Positions 24,083 through 36,380 of a stretch of DNA of 64,000 nt are shown here, piece after piece (positions within the stretch are counted from its first letter, which is position 1; each line of letters begins with the position of its first letter). Source of the stretch: Cacajao melanocephalus (Eukaryota; Chordata; Mammalia; Primates; Pitheciidae). The stretch is from NCBI GenBank assembly GCA_963573385.1, contig CAUYLG010062039.1:62001-126000 (forward strand), written 5' to 3'. Position numbers and translations under genes: made by a program. The notes below the pieces were generated by a model. It had not been told where the DNA came from, did not search any database, and saw only the letters and a list, made by a program, of their open reading frames with translations.

Positions 24083-25479
24083 ACATAGAGTGAAGTTACA
24101 ATTCAGTGGTAGGAGGTAGACTTTCCCACGGTGGGGAAGGGATGTATGATCGATCATTCCCACTGTTGTCAGTCTTCCAGGATACAGATGGACCCTCAGC
24201 TAGGACATCTCAGCAACCTGGAGGCTGGTCTTAAACCTCTAGGGTGGGAACTGTCATCTCTTCCTGGGCTTTATGGTCTTGGGTCTGCCTGCAGAGGTCT
24301 GGATATGTTTGAGATGGCAAGTTCAAAGGTAGCATCTGCCACAGGAAATCAGGCTGACAGCCAGGCATGGTGACAGTGGCATGCAGACCCCAAAAGGAAG
24401 GTAGTTAAGTCAACTATCTATTTCTTGTGTATCTACTTCCTCTTGAAAAAATGTATTTGAATATATAAACCTTAGGAAAATAAACATGCTGTGTCCTACA
24501 TGAGATTGAATATGAAAGGCCAGTTTAGGGTTTGTAAGAGGATTTTCATTTCAACATCCTAGAAGGGAAAATGAGTCCCAATAATAAGTCAGAGATGTGA
24601 GGGACAGCTCTCCCACATATATTCTCCTTCCATTGATAACCTCAGACAATTGGCAGGGGTGGTGGGGGAGGTTTCAAAAGGAATAGTAATTTTTCAAATG
24701 GCCTTTTGAACTACACAATCTACTTGGGTGATCCTATGATATAGTCTGAGGCCTTGTTCTAGGAAAGCTGGACCAGTGCATTTCAGGGTTAACTGCCAGA
24801 AGAACAACCGGTCAAAGCCTAATCTGTGGGTAGAGAGTGAGGCCCAGGATATGGGCAGCAGGTGGCTGGGGTGGGCAAATTATTGGGGTATAGGGGAAGA
24901 GGCTGGTGACCTTTCAGGGTGAATATCTTCCTCCAGCTCATCCTGATCCTTCCCCTGAGCTTGGTGATGGTGCAGAGTCAGGAGCCCTGGGAGCCTGAGA
25001 CTAACACCTCTGCCAAGTCCAGAAGTGGATCCAGACATGGAAACTGCCAGGGAAGAACATCTCTAAAGGTCCAGAAATAAGCCAAAAATTAGCTGTTGTG
25101 GAAAGTGTAGATTGTCTGCCCAGCATCGGTTCTCCTTGCTCTTCTTAACAAAATCCATACCCTTCCCTATTGCATATGTGATGGGAACTCAGGAGAAGTT
25201 GACTCCATCCCAGTCCCAGTGGATGTGTCCTGATTAGTGAGGATCTCATCTCTCTTGCCAACTAAGATTAGATAGGCTAAAGCCAATCTGCTCATAGAAT
25301 TAATTTGGCTGAATTAAGAAAGTTGCACATACAATCTAAGTTGTTCCAATATGATTGAAGGGAATTATTTAAGGTCCATGATAATAGTAAAGTTTGTCTT
25401 TTTTCTTTTGCTAGACACAAGCAAGGATCTTTGTTGCTGCTGAGAACTGTCTTATTATCATTAGAAAAGCCAGTTTGTA
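24083..25479. other. Unique DNA, no gene recognised
   Basis: Nothing recognisable over 1.4 kb. The 80-codon plus-strand frame at 24131-24373 has no known domain. Confidence 0.5.
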
Positions 25480-25795
25480 GGCTGAACATGTGGCTCATGC
25501 CTGTAATCCTAGAATTCTGGGAGGCCAAAGCAGGAGGATTGTTTGAAGCCAAGAGTTCAAGACCAGCCTGGGCAACACAGTGAGTCTTCCATCTCTCCAG
25601 AAAATATTAAAAAAAAAAAAAAAAAAAAGCCAGGCATGGTGTGTGTGTCTACAGTCCCAGCTACTTGGGAGGCTAAGGTGGGAAAGTTACTTGAGCCCAG
25701 GAGTTTGAGACTGCAGTGAGCCATGATTACACCACTCCACTCTGGCCTGGGTGACACAGTGAGACCCTGTCTGTCCCCCCACCCCCCTAAAAAAG
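25480..25795 (+). mobile_element. AluJ-type Alu
   Basis: GGCTGAACATGTGGCTCATG starts the left arm. The linker is a long A-run (about 25611-25628), and the right arm reads GCCAGGCATGGTGTGTGTG to GGTGACACAGTGAGACCCTG. The tail has turned into a C-rich CCCCCCACCCCCC run. High divergence suggests AluJ. Confidence 0.9.
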
Positions 25796-26124
25796 CTTGG
25801 GGACAGAACCCACCCATGGAAGAGAAGAGATATAGAGCTAGGACCCTGATCAAAACCATGCCTGTAATTTAAACTACTAATAGACTTCTTGTTGTGTGAG
25901 ATTATAAAAGTGTAGATTATTTTAAGAAATTGTTTATGACAATTTGAGTCAGGTTTTTTTTTTTAACCTGCAAAAATACTCACAACTGATACAATAGACA
26001 ACTGGGTAAGAAGCCAGATGGGTCTGCTATTGCCTATGCCACGCCACCCCCGCAATTGTTCAATGTAGTTAGACTACATTGAACAGAGTACTTTCCTCTT
26101 TGTGTGTGACTAAACACTATTTGT
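25796..26124. other. Unique DNA
   Basis: No recognisable element. GACTACATTGAAC-type text around 26060-26095 forms a small inverted pair (GTTCAATGTAGTTAGACTACATTGAAC centre at about 26070). Confidence 0.45.
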
Positions 26125-26608
26125 ATTCGTTAACTATTGTTACATATTAAATTATCTCAAAACTTAGCAGCTTGAAATAATAATCATTCATTGGTTCATA
26201 GTTTCTGTGAGTCAGGCTTGGTTGGGCAGTTCATCAGTCTCTCAGTGAGGTTGCAGCCATGACATGAACTAGAGCAGCACCCATCTGAAGGCTTCAGTGG
26301 GGCTGGGAGATCCAGTTCAAGGGTGGCTCATTCACATGGCTGTTGGCAGGAGGCCTCAGTTCCTTATAATCTCCACAGGGCTGCTTCAGCATCTGTAACG
26401 GGAAGCTGGCTTTCTCCAGAGCAAGTGATGAGAGGGGAGAGAGGCTGTAGTACCTAACCTAGTCTTGGAAGTTATATGCCATTACTCCTGCTGCATTTGG
26501 TTAGTTAGAATTAAGTTACTAAGTTCAGTGCAGTAAGGAGGAGAGAAATTCATCTACTTTTTGAGGGGAGGATTGTCAAAGGATGAGTGGGCATATTTTT
26601 AAAACCAC
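26125..26608 (-). mobile_element. MLT1-type LTR (F-I-like), antisense
   Basis: CTCAAAACTTAGCAGCTTGA, then ATTCATTGGTTCATAGTTTC, GTGAGTCAGGCTTGGTTGGG and GGTGGCTCATTCACATGGCT, with an end at TTTTTGAGGGGAGGATTG, follow reversed MLT1. A second copy of the same class lies at 27518-27995. Confidence 0.75.
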
Positions 26609-26609
26609 T

Positions 26610-26910
26610 GCATGATTCATCCTTTAGGTTTCAGCTGAAAGGACCTCACTTCCAGAAATCTATCTCTGACCCCAAAACATCAAGAGATTTAGGGCTGTCC
26701 TCTAGCCTTCCACAGTACCCTGTGCCCACCTCTATCACCATGCTTTGCTCTCTGCTTAATTGCCAGTTTCTAATCCACCTTTCCCTGAGGCCACACACAC
26801 AGAAAACTGGAAACTCCTAAAAGGCAGAGACTGAGTATTATTGACGGTCATATTCCCAGTGCTTAGCTAAATGCTCACTTCTGAGAAGAGTCTCAATAAA
26901 TTTCTACTTT
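26610..26910 (+). mobile_element. L2 LINE 3' end
   Basis: GGTTTCAGCTGAAAGGACCT, then ATCTCTGACCCCAAAACATC, AAACTCCTAAAAGGCAGAGA and GAGTCTCAATAAATTTC follow the L2 3' region and terminus. Confidence 0.8.
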
Positions 26911-26917
26911 AAAAGAG

Positions 26918-26994
26918 TACTCAGCTCTGGTACTTACTAGCTGAGTGATCCTTGGTGAGTCAATCCCTATCTGTTGGGCTTCATATTTCTCACA
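26918..26994 (+). mobile_element. MIR fragment, cut by a Tigger element
   Basis: CTCTGGTACTTACTAGCTGA, then GTGATCCTTGGTGAGTCAA, TCCC and GGGCTTCATATTTCT reproduce the MIR core. It stops at the Tigger boundary. A continuation near 27424 is possible but unproven. Confidence 0.65.
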
Positions 26995-26996
26995 TT

Positions 26997-27419
26997 TGGT
27001 TGACCCTTGAACAACATAGGGGCTATGGGATGCAGTCAAAAACCTGTGTATTACTTTTGACTCCTCAAAATCTTAACTACTAATAGCCTACTGTTGAACA
27101 GAAGCACTACTGGTCACATAAACCATTGATTAACACATTTTTATATGTGATATGTATTATATACTGCATTCTTACAGTAAAGTAAGCTGGAGAAAAAAAT
27201 ATTACTAAGAAAATCCTAATGAAAATAAAATATTTATTAAGTGGAAGTGGATCATTATAAGGTCTTCATCCTCATCATCTTCACATGGAGTAGGCTGAGG
27301 AGGAGGAGGAAGAGAAAAGGAAGAAGACTCTTGCTGTCTTAAGGGTGGCAGAGGCAGAAGAAAATTCACACATAAGTGGACCTACACAGTTGAAACCCAT
27401 GTTGCTCAAGGGTCAACTG
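26997..27419 (+). mobile_element. Tigger-type DNA transposon (non-autonomous)
   Basis: Inverted ends TTGACCCTTGAACAACAT (27000-27017) and ATGTTGCTCAAGGGTCAA match at all but one position. The middle contains GGTCTTCATCCTCATCATCT, GTAGGCTGAGGAGGAGGAGG and GGCAGAGGCAGAAGAAAAT. TA follows the right end (27420-27421) and a decayed TA precedes the left. It has no transposase. Confidence 0.85.
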
Positions 27420-27517
27420 TATATCATAAAGGTGATGAGTTATATCATCATTTCCCAGTGGGTCCCAGTGGGATCTGCCTATGATAATAAATGTGGGACA
27501 AAAAAGTAATTCCATGG

Positions 27518-27995
27518 TGGTATCAGTTATCTGTTGCTGCATAATAAATCATGATGAAAGGCAGGTCTTAAAATAACAGTGATTTGTTTTTCTTACATTC
27601 TGTGGATTGGCTGGGTTTAGCTGGGTGATTTTTTGCCTCCATGAGTGACTCTGGTTGTATACGTGTCTATATTCATCTGGGAATGTGGCTGGGCCTCGAA
27701 CATCCAAGATGACCTCTTATCCTTCAGAGCCTCCCTTCACTTGACTCCTCATCATTTAGGAATCTAATCCAAACTTTTTTACAACATAGCAGGTGGCTTC
27801 TAAAAAAGGAGAAGCAGGAGCTAGCTGTCAGGCCTCTAAGAGCATAGCTCAGAACGAACACACTGTCACTTCTGTCCAGTGGTCAGTCTAGATTTAAGTG
27901 TAGAGGAAAGAGAGTCTAACTCATGATGGGAGGGGTGGCCTGAGAATAAAGGATGGGAGGGATCACTGATGGCCAACAATCAACAAATCTACAAC
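27518..27995 (-). mobile_element. MLT1-type LTR, antisense (second copy)
   Basis: TATCAGTTATCTGTTGCTGC, then ATAATAAATCATG, TTCTGTGGATTGGCTGGGTT, GTGGCTGGGCCTCG, CACTGTCACTTCTGTCCAGT and CTAACTCATGATGGGAGGGG follow reversed MLT1 from its 3' end. Confidence 0.75.
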
Positions 27996-28435
27996 AGCGA
28001 CCAAAGGAATTTGGAAAATAAGAGGTTAAACAAAGTAAAAGAGGTTGATTGCTTTGTTTTACTCGAAGAAATTTTCAAATGTTTTAAAATGCTTATGATT
28101 ATCGTAAATTTCCAAAAAGGCAATATTGTATACAAAGTTTTCCAAATTTATCAGACCATGGACCTCTTTTTTCTTTTTCTTTTTTTGTCTTTTGATCTTG
28201 AAAAACTGATATTACTCAAACCTGAAAATATTTAATGACTCCTCCAGACTTAAAAACCTTTTGATTTCCAGACAGAATAGGTTTTTTTTTTTTTTTCCAT
28301 TTGAATGAGGGGGAAAAATGGCCAGGTCAGAAAGCCCCTGGCTTCAAGTTTCTTTTGTGCTATAAACTATGGAAAGAGTGTGTCTTCCTTTCTTCCTGGT
28401 TCTTTAGCTGGCTTCTTTTTGGCTAAGTGAACTCT
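27996..28435. other. Unique DNA with T-rich runs
   Basis: Only homopolymer T runs are notable (for example T15 at about 28281-28296). Confidence 0.5.
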
Positions 28436-28607
28436 TTTTTTTTTTAATTTTTTAATTTTTTTTTTATTTTTGAAAGAAAGAAAAAGAGAGGAAAGAAAGT
28501 GAGAGTGAAAGAAAGAAAAAAAAAGAATGTAAGAGAGAAAGAAAGAGGAAGAGAAAGGGGGAGAGAGAATGAGATTCTTGTTCTATTGCCCAGGCTAGAA
28601 TGCAGTC
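28436..28607 (-). mobile_element. Truncated antisense Alu end with grown polypurine tract
   Basis: T-rich sequence (28436-28471) is followed by about 98 bases of A and G with four or so other bases (28475-28572), then GATTCTTGTTCTATTGCCCA and GGCTAGAATGCAGT, which is the last 35 bases of an Alu in reverse. Only this tip of the Alu remains. The purine tract lies where the Alu tail junction should be. Confidence 0.75.
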
Positions 28608-29269
28608 TAAAAATGGGTATTAAAAACCTCTTTTATGCCAATAATTGTATTTAACAATGGAGACAGGTATCCCTCATTCTCTCCTGCTGGGAGCGGATCT
28701 TGCCTGCTAAGGGTCTGAGCATGCATTCAAAGTGAAAACGAGTGGATCGTTAATTTCAATGATGAGAAAGTCACTGTGAAGCTTTGCAGACTGCAGAAAA
28801 TAGACCTGTTCCTAATACCTCCTTGGTAAGCTAATGCCTCCTGGGAAGCTGAATTGTCTTTGTTGGCTTGTCAGTTGGAGCTAGGCACACCCATCAGGGT
28901 GGCTCCATTCCTGGTACATGTTCCGCCCCATTCCCAGCCTATGCTCTACATGGGTGCGGATACCATTGTCTGAGCAGAGCTCCCTACCTGCTGAGAACAC
29001 CTGGCAGAGACACAAGGCTGCAGTCAGGCCCTGCTGTCCTCCTGTACTCTGGAGGCCAGCTGGTGCTTAATGATCTCCCAGGAATAGAATAGAAGCCAAG
29101 TCGTTTTGTTTTGTTTCTCTTTAACAAATACAGGTTGCTTTTTAATCTTTTTCCATGGATAGGGAGGTAGAAGGAAGAAGTGGGCAGGAATAGAGACAAC
29201 AGTTATTCACAAGTTTGTCTTATCTGGGCTCCGTACAACCATTCTAGTTTTATTCTAGAATCTTTGGAA
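28608..29269. other. Unique DNA
   Basis: No element recognised. Open frames at 28868-29092 and 28984-29199 overlap on opposite strands and show no family resemblance. Confidence 0.5.
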
Positions 29270-29900
29270 AACACAGAGAAATAGAATGAAAATGAAACTT
29301 GCTTATAATTCCTTCATCCAAAAATAATACTGTTAATACTTCATCATATTTTCTTTCAGAACTTTAGTGTTTATACATGCACAATGTTGCACACAGTACT
29401 GTGCCCCTATCCACATTTCAGTTACACAATAAGATCTTTTGGGAAATAGAGAGAACACATTTTTGTAACTTTTATTACAATATGTTGTCATAATTATTCT
29501 ATTATTGGTTATTATTGTTAATCTCTTACTGTACCTAATTTATAAATTAAGCTTCATTACAGATATGTATGTCTAGGAAGAAACGTAGTATATAGAGTTC
29601 ACTGCCATCCAAGAGTTCTGGCATCCACTGGGGCCCTTAGAAAACATCCCCTGAAGATAAGAGGAAACTACTTTATATACATATATATTTATTAAAAATA
29701 GGTGTGTATATGTATAAATATGTGTATACACACATATTTTTAACAAAATTGAGAGCATGTTATATATGTAATTTTGTGTCCTATTTTCATGTAGACAACT
29801 TTCTTATTTTGGCTGTATCATACTCCATTTCCAGTTGTACCTTTCTCTCTGTTGTTTATCTATGTCTGTCATTTTGCATATCTGCCATTGATATTTGTTC
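29270..29900 (-). mobile_element. Weak old L1M 3' region, antisense
   Basis: ATTTTCTTTCAGAACTTTAG, then TATACATGCACAATGTTGC, TGTAGACAACTTTCTTATTT and ATCATACTCCATTTCC resemble the reversed non-coding 3' part of old L1. A TATA/TGTA-rich block (29660-29745) interrupts. Divergence is very high. Confidence 0.35.
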
Positions 29901-30232
29901 TTCAGCCTTTGTGTCTCTGATTATTTCATGAAGCAGTATTCCTAAACAATGGAATTACCTGAGGATATAAAAAGTTTTGAGGTTCATGATGCACACAGAG
30001 AAATTAGGCTTGAGAAAAGTACTACATTCTATTTCAATTAGCAGTATGTGATAGTGCCATTTCAATTACTGCCTTACTGATATGACAGATTATTGTATTC
30101 TTTCTAGTATGAAAAAGAAAAGTGGTATTTAGCTTCTGTGTTAATTTCTATCCAATTGACTAGTAGCAAGAATGAGATTTTTATGTGTATATCTGGTTCC
30201 ATTAATTTATTTCACCAATTATGTAGTCATAT

Positions 30233-30538
30233 TTTTATTTGTCTTTGAGACAGGGTCTTGCTGTGTCACCCAGGCTGGAGTGCAGTGCTATGATCTTGGG
30301 TCACTGCAGACTCAAACTCCTGAGCTCAAGCAATCCTCCTGCCCCAGCCTTCTGAGCAGCTAGGACTACAGGGTGCATGCCACCATGGCCAGCTAATTAA
30401 AAAATAAAATAAAATTGTGTATAGACAAGGTCTCACTATATTGCTCAGACTGGTCTTGAACTCCTGGCTTTAAGCAATTTGCTCACCTCGGCCTCCCAAT
30501 CACTCCTGGGATTACAGGCGTGAGTGACCCCACCCAAC
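30233..30538 (-). mobile_element. AluJ, antisense
   Basis: GAGACAGGGTCTTGCTGTGT starts the right arm; AGACTCAAACTCCTGAGCTC and GTGTATAGACAAGGTCTCAC are AluJ-like. The left end is GGCGTGAGTGACCCCACCCA. The next Alu follows about 7 bases later in the same orientation. Confidence 0.95.
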
Positions 30539-30544
30539 CTGGCT

Positions 30545-30846
30545 TTTTTATTGTTGTTTTTGTTTTTGTTTTCCAGAGACAGAGTCTCACTCTGTCACGC
30601 AGGCTGGAGATCAGTGGTGCGATCATAACTCACTCAGCCTCAAACTCCTGTGCTTAAGGGATCCTCCCACCTCAGCTTTTAAAGTAGCTGGGACTACAGG
30701 AGTGCACTACCATGGCCAGCTAACTTTTAAAACATTTTTTGTAGAGACAGAGTCTTGTTATATTGCCCAGCTTAGACTCAATCGATCCTCCCAACTCAGG
30801 CTCCCAAATCTCTGGAATTACAGGAGGAGGTGGGTGCCCAGCCTCG
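30545..30846 (-). mobile_element. AluJ, antisense, in tandem
   Basis: A TTTTTATTG/TTTTTG tail leads into GAGACAGAGTCTCACTCTGT, ending near AGGAGGTGGGTGCCCAGCC. Several small deletions are present. It probably inserted into or beside the tail of its neighbour. Confidence 0.9.
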
Positions 30847-31702
30847 TAGCAATCATGTTTTTTGCCTAAGAATTTATTATATTTTTAATGTTTTACTTAC
30901 TAATTTTAAAAGCTTTTCTTCTATATAAAATATTCATCCTTCAATAATCTTAAAACTATTTTTCTCAAGTTATCATTTGCCTTCTAAATTTTTCATGTAA
31001 TCAAATTCTTTTTCTTTTTTTTCTTTTTTTTTATTTTTTACTTTGAGAAAAGTTTTTCTGATTCCCACATCAATTAAATGCCTGTCTATATTTTTTTCTC
31101 ATTTTATGGTCTTCTATATGTTTCTACATTCATCCTATGTAAAAGGAGATTTATTTTAAAACTAGGAGCTACTTTGAAACTAATGAACATCTTTATCATG
31201 TATAATCTTTCTATCCAAAACCATAGGGTTTATTCAGAATTTTTACATCTCCCCATGAAATTAGGTAGTTTTCTTCCCATAGATTCCAGGCATTTCTTGT
31301 TACTGTTTGGCTTAGGACTCTGTTTCCTTCTGCTGCTGAGATTTTTTTTTTTACCATTATACCTTTTTAACAGGATATGGCTAGAATTTGGGAAATCCAG
31401 TGATTGGCGCCTATTTGTTTAATATAAGGCAATTTCACTGAACTTTCTTATTAATTCTAAAAGATTTCCATCCATTATCTAGGGATTTTTAGCCATGTCA
31501 TTACACCATTTGCAAATGGTGGTAAGTGTGCCTCCTCCTATCCGATTATTATTCCGCTACTTTCTTTTGTTTGTTCTGTTGTTCTTACAGTGTGAGTGGG
31601 CATTCTTATTTTATTTCTGATATTTAATGGAAATGCTTTGTATTTTATTATTAACTATGATATAAGATGTTGGTATGAGCTTGATATTCTTATAATATTC
31701 TT

Positions 31703-31795
31703 TTCTTTTTAATTTTTTTATTATACTTTAAGTTCTGGGTACATGTGCAGATCATGCAGAATTGTTACATAGGAATACACATCCTATGATTCATG
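31703..31795 (-). mobile_element. Short primate L1 3' end
   Basis: TTATTATACTTTAAGTTCTG, then GGTACATGTGCAGATCATGC and AGAATTGTTACATAGGAATA are the last bases of a primate L1, antisense. Only about 90 bases are present, an extreme 5' truncation. Confidence 0.85.
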
Positions 31796-31989
31796 GCTTC
31801 CTAAATATTTTTAAAGCAGAAGTCAGTGTTTAATTTTGTCAACTAACCTCTTAGCATCTAGTGAGATTAGCATAAGTAATACTATCCTATCATGTTTCCT
31901 TGATTATAAAATACACTATAATTTCAGAGATGTTGAAACATGAAAAAGAAAGGTACATTTCAGAATGGTGATTGAGGTCCTTAATATTA

Positions 31990-32307
<318 letters not shown>

Positions 32308-34088
32308 TCAGGGAGAAATGTACTTTTTATTTTATTATGTTGTTGAATTTGGTTTGTTCAAATTTAATGTGGCATTTTAAAACATATTCACTTATGATAT
32401 TATTTTTTGGTTCTTTTTTGTATATATTTACCAGTTTTTTATATATTTACTAGTTTCACACAATGAATTACTTAGCTTTCCCATTTTTTCTTTTCTCAGG
32501 AATTGTTTATATACATGAGAATTGTGGTCCTTGAAAAACTGAAGTATCAAATTGGTAAGTTTCTTGTCCCATTACTTAAGAAATAGTGTTTTAATAAATT
32601 ATTTTCATGTTTATTGAGCTCTTCTGATTTTCCCTTTCTTCAATCTAACTTGACCTTTTATATTTTTCTGAAAAAAATTATCATTTTCTTTGGTATTTTT
32701 ATTTGTTGGTAAAGAAATATAAACAATATTTGTTTAATCTTTTAAAACATGTCTGCATCCTTTGATTTATTGTCTTTCTTTTCTTTTATTTGCATTATTT
32801 ATATTTGTGAAATACTGGTCTTCTTTTTAAAGCACAAGCTATTATATTTACTTTTTGTGTTTTTTATTCATTCATAATCCTGTAATCTTTCTTTTCTGTG
32901 CATTTTACTTGTTAGATTTTAATAACTTTTGACATTGACTACTGATTGGTTTAGTTTTACTATGTAATTATGCCATTATTACATTATTTAAGGCCTTGAA
33001 TGACAGTCATGTCATTCATAATCTGGTACATATTTTATACTTTCACTGTAAGTTTCACCTTTCATCATTATAAAGAAAACTGGTCATGTTACATCTGTTT
33101 TGAAATGCAATATTCTCATATTTATTATTTTCTAAAAAGAAGGTTCATTATTTTTTAAACAGCCTGCTTTGATTTCCTTTTTGAATGAATAATTATTTAA
33201 ATATGTGTGGTTTTTTTAGTTGCTAACTTAAGGTTTTGGTTACATATTTCTTTCTTTTTCCCCATTCCCCCTATATTTTTAATTTTTCTACACTGTAGCT
33301 GCAAAATTTTTGCCTTTGAGAAGGTTTTAATTAATTTTTGTTTTTGTTTCGAAGGGTCTGTTGTATGATCAATTTGATGTGTTTCACGCATGTTTAAAAA
33401 GAACATGCAATCTATTGGTAAGGTATAAAAACATTTATTATAACAATTACTTTGGTCTTTTAAATTGTAAAGATTCTCAATATTTGTCCTGCACAACAAC
33501 TGCTAAATACTAGAAGCAGCATTTCTCACAGTTAGAAACTTGTGTTCCTCTACTATATCTCCCATTTTTGCTTTTTATAGTTCATGACAGTCATGTGGTT
33601 TATACTGGTATATATTACTTTTATATTTTCATTGTAAATATCATCTTTCAGCATTTTAAAAGAACTCTTTATATCCCATGTAACACATTTTGGCCTGCAA
33701 TCTACTTTGTGTGAAATTTATATTGCCACCCTGATTTCCTTTGGTTTACATTTCCCTGGTAAATCTTTTCCCATTTTTAAAATTTTTATTTGATGGTATT
33801 TTATTTTAATAGAATGTAGGTCATTTATGTTTAAAGTCCAAATAATATGCTTTGTCATCTGCCATTACAGACGTTTCAGCTTTTGCTTTTGGATTTCCTT
33901 TACTCTTTCCTTTTTTTGTTATTAGGTTAATACTTTTTAAAAACTTAAAAAAAACTTTTTGTTATTAGGATTACATAATCTATAATTAGTATATTATAAA
34001 TTATATGCATACTATGTTTATTTTTATCAATGCTTACCTTTAACTGTTTTTAGATGATTTTTTCACACCATATGTTTTTCTAATTTTA

Positions 34089-34377
34089 GATGGTCCCTGA
34101 CTTACAATGGTTCAATTTACAATTTTTCAACTTTACAATGGTGTGAAAGCTTTATCTCTTTAGTTTGGTTTTAAATAACACAATAATAATACCATAACTA
34201 CATAATAAAAACTAAAATAAACCAATTAATAGTTAATGTTGAAAGTTGTTAAAATATAGCATTCAGTACACTCCTTTTTTATGATGAGGTTAGGTCAGGA
34301 TAAACCCATTGCAAGTTGAAAATATCATAAGTCAAACATACATTTTAGTGTTTTCAATAAAAACAGCCAAGCATCTG
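34089..34377 (+). mobile_element. Tigger-type MITE in the L1M
   Basis: GGTCCCTGACTTACAATGGT opens it and TTGCAAGTTGAAAATATCAT with GTCAAACATACATTTTAGTG closes it, ending GCATCTG. TA flanks both sides (34087-34088 and 34378-34379), the Tigger target. It belongs to the same type as the copy at 15985. Confidence 0.8.
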
Positions 34378-34539
34378 TATTAATATTTTTACTCCTTTGA
34401 CTTCCTGATTTAGAAAAAAAATTATTATGTTGTTACTGCCTTGAATTTGCACTCCACTTCCACTTCCCAATCTTTTATGTAGTCTTGGGTTTAGACACAA
34501 TCATTCTTGATATTTTCTTTCAGTTTTACAAGAAGGTCT

Positions 34540-34594
34540 ATAAAAGTTACTTAAACCTTGATTAAGTTTGATAAAAGTTACTTAAACCTTGATT
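34540..34594. repeat. 31-bp tandem duplication
   Basis: The sequence ATAAAAGTTACTTAAACCTT with GATT occurs at about 34540-34563 and again at 34571-34594, separated by AAGTTTG. The copies are identical, suggesting a fairly recent slippage event. Confidence 0.9.
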
Positions 34595-35260
34595 GCATTC
34601 ATTCATCTATTTATTGAATAAATATGTACTGAAAGTATACCATAGACCAGGTACTAGGGATAAAACAGTTAACAAGATTGACAAAATCCTGACTTCATGG
34701 AGCTTAATTCTGGTTGAGAAGATGGACAACATATTTGTAATAAGAATTTCATTAACAAAATAATTCCAGCTAATAATTATTGCAGTGATGGAACAAAAAA
34801 AAAAGAAGAAGAAGAAGAAGAATGGAATAAAAGAAGAACTACAGTGTCATTACCTTGGATGATTGGGAAAGCCTCTTTGAAAAGATAGTATCTGAGCAGT
34901 CAGTTGAATTCTCAAAAAGGGCCAGTCCTGTGTAGATCTGCGGAAGAACTTCCAGGACAGAGGAGTAAGTGACAGCTTGGCATAATTTTAAAAAAGAAGA
35001 AAAAGAACAATGAGCCCAAAGCAAAATGAGATATGAGGATGGTGGCTGGCATCCCCTAGTGCTGCTTATTGATGCCAGGTTGAGCAACAAGAACCTTGAT
35101 CTCTAAGAAGCAGTGTTATGTGTTTTGATCTGCCTGATGGTTCACTGAGGAACTGGCACAGTGACTGGCCATTATTCCAACACCCATGGGCTAAGCAGCT
35201 TCCTGGTCAGTGTCTACTGAAGAATTTTAAAAGACAGAACATGTTTTAAACTTCTTTTCT
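34595..35260 (-). mobile_element. L2 LINE, antisense
   Basis: TTCATTCATCTATTTATTGA, then CAGGTACTAGGGATAAAACA, CTTCATGGAGCTTAATTCTG and GGAAAGCCTCTTTGAAAAGA follow reversed L2. An AAG microsatellite (34797-34823) has grown inside it. The far end, near GAAGAATTTTAAAAGACAGA, is less sure. Confidence 0.65.
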
Positions 35261-35713
35261 CTTTTCTTATTAGATCATGTCACTGATTGACTGCAGAGAT
35301 CATGGAAAAGAGACTTTAGTGACTGCACATGACATGAAATATTGTCCTTTCAAAAATGGTTTGGCAAAGTCACTAAACACGTGCAATTGTACTCCCTAAC
35401 AAGCAATATCAGTATTCTCTGGAAAGGAGGTTATTATTTCCAGAGTTACCATATTACAATATTCAAAAGGTCCAGTTCTTAGCAAAAAATTCATAACATA
35501 CAAAGAAATAAGAAAAAATGAATCAACAGAAGATATCCCAGAGGAAGCCCAGACATTAACATACTAGACAAAGACTTTAAATTAACTGTCTTAAATATGC
35601 TCAAAGAACTAAAGGAAACCATGGAAAAGAACTAAAGAAAATTAGGAAAACAAGGTATGAACAAGTAGGGAATATCTATAAAGACAGAAATTATTTTTAA
35701 AAAATTAAATAGA

Positions 35714-35856
35714 AATTCTAAAGTTTAAAAGTAAAATAGTTGAAATTAAAAAATTGCTACAGAGGATCAACAGCAGATTTGAGCAATTCTAAAGTTTAAA
35801 AGTAAAATAGTTGAAATTTAAAAATTGTTACAGAGGATCAACAGCAGATTTGAGCA
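35714..35856. repeat. 71-bp tandem duplication in L1 ORF1
   Basis: The block starting AATTCTAAAGTTTAAAAGTA and ending AGCAGATTTGAGCA occurs at 35714-35784 and at 35785-35856. The copies differ by two substitutions and one extra base. Ordinary L1M ORF1 has one copy. The period is not a multiple of three, so it broke the frame. Confidence 0.95.
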
Positions 35857-36380
35857 AAGAATCAGTGAAACTGAAGAGAAGGTGATTCAAATTATTTGAT
35901 ATGTGAGTTAGAAAGAAAAAAGAATGAAGAAAATAAACAAAGCCTGTAAGACCTATCAAGTATACTAACATATGGGTTCTGAGACTCACAGAAGGAGAAG
36001 AGATAGAGAAAGAAACTGATAAGATATTTTAAAAAAATAATGACTGAAAACTTTCCAAATTCATGGAAGACATGAATATACATGCCAGAAAACTTCAACA
36101 ATTATAAATGGAATTAAACCAAAGAGATTCACACCAATACACATTGTAATAAACTGTCAAAAGACAAAGAGAAAATCTTAAAAGGCACAAGAGAGAAGAG
36201 ACTCACATTTTTCAAACTATTTTCAATAAGATTAACAGTGAAATTTATTGAAATGTATGGAGACTGTAAAGAAATGGGATGATATATTTAAAGTGGTATA
36301 AGAAAAAAATACTGTCAACAAAGAATTCTATATCTGACAAAACTATCCTTCAAAAATGAAAGAGAGATAGGAGAAATAAG

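Noticed and set aside
26060..26095. Small inverted pair GTTCAATGTAG/CTACATTGAAC
   Set aside because: Perfect over 11 bases but isolated and short; such pairs are frequent by chance in AT-rich DNA.
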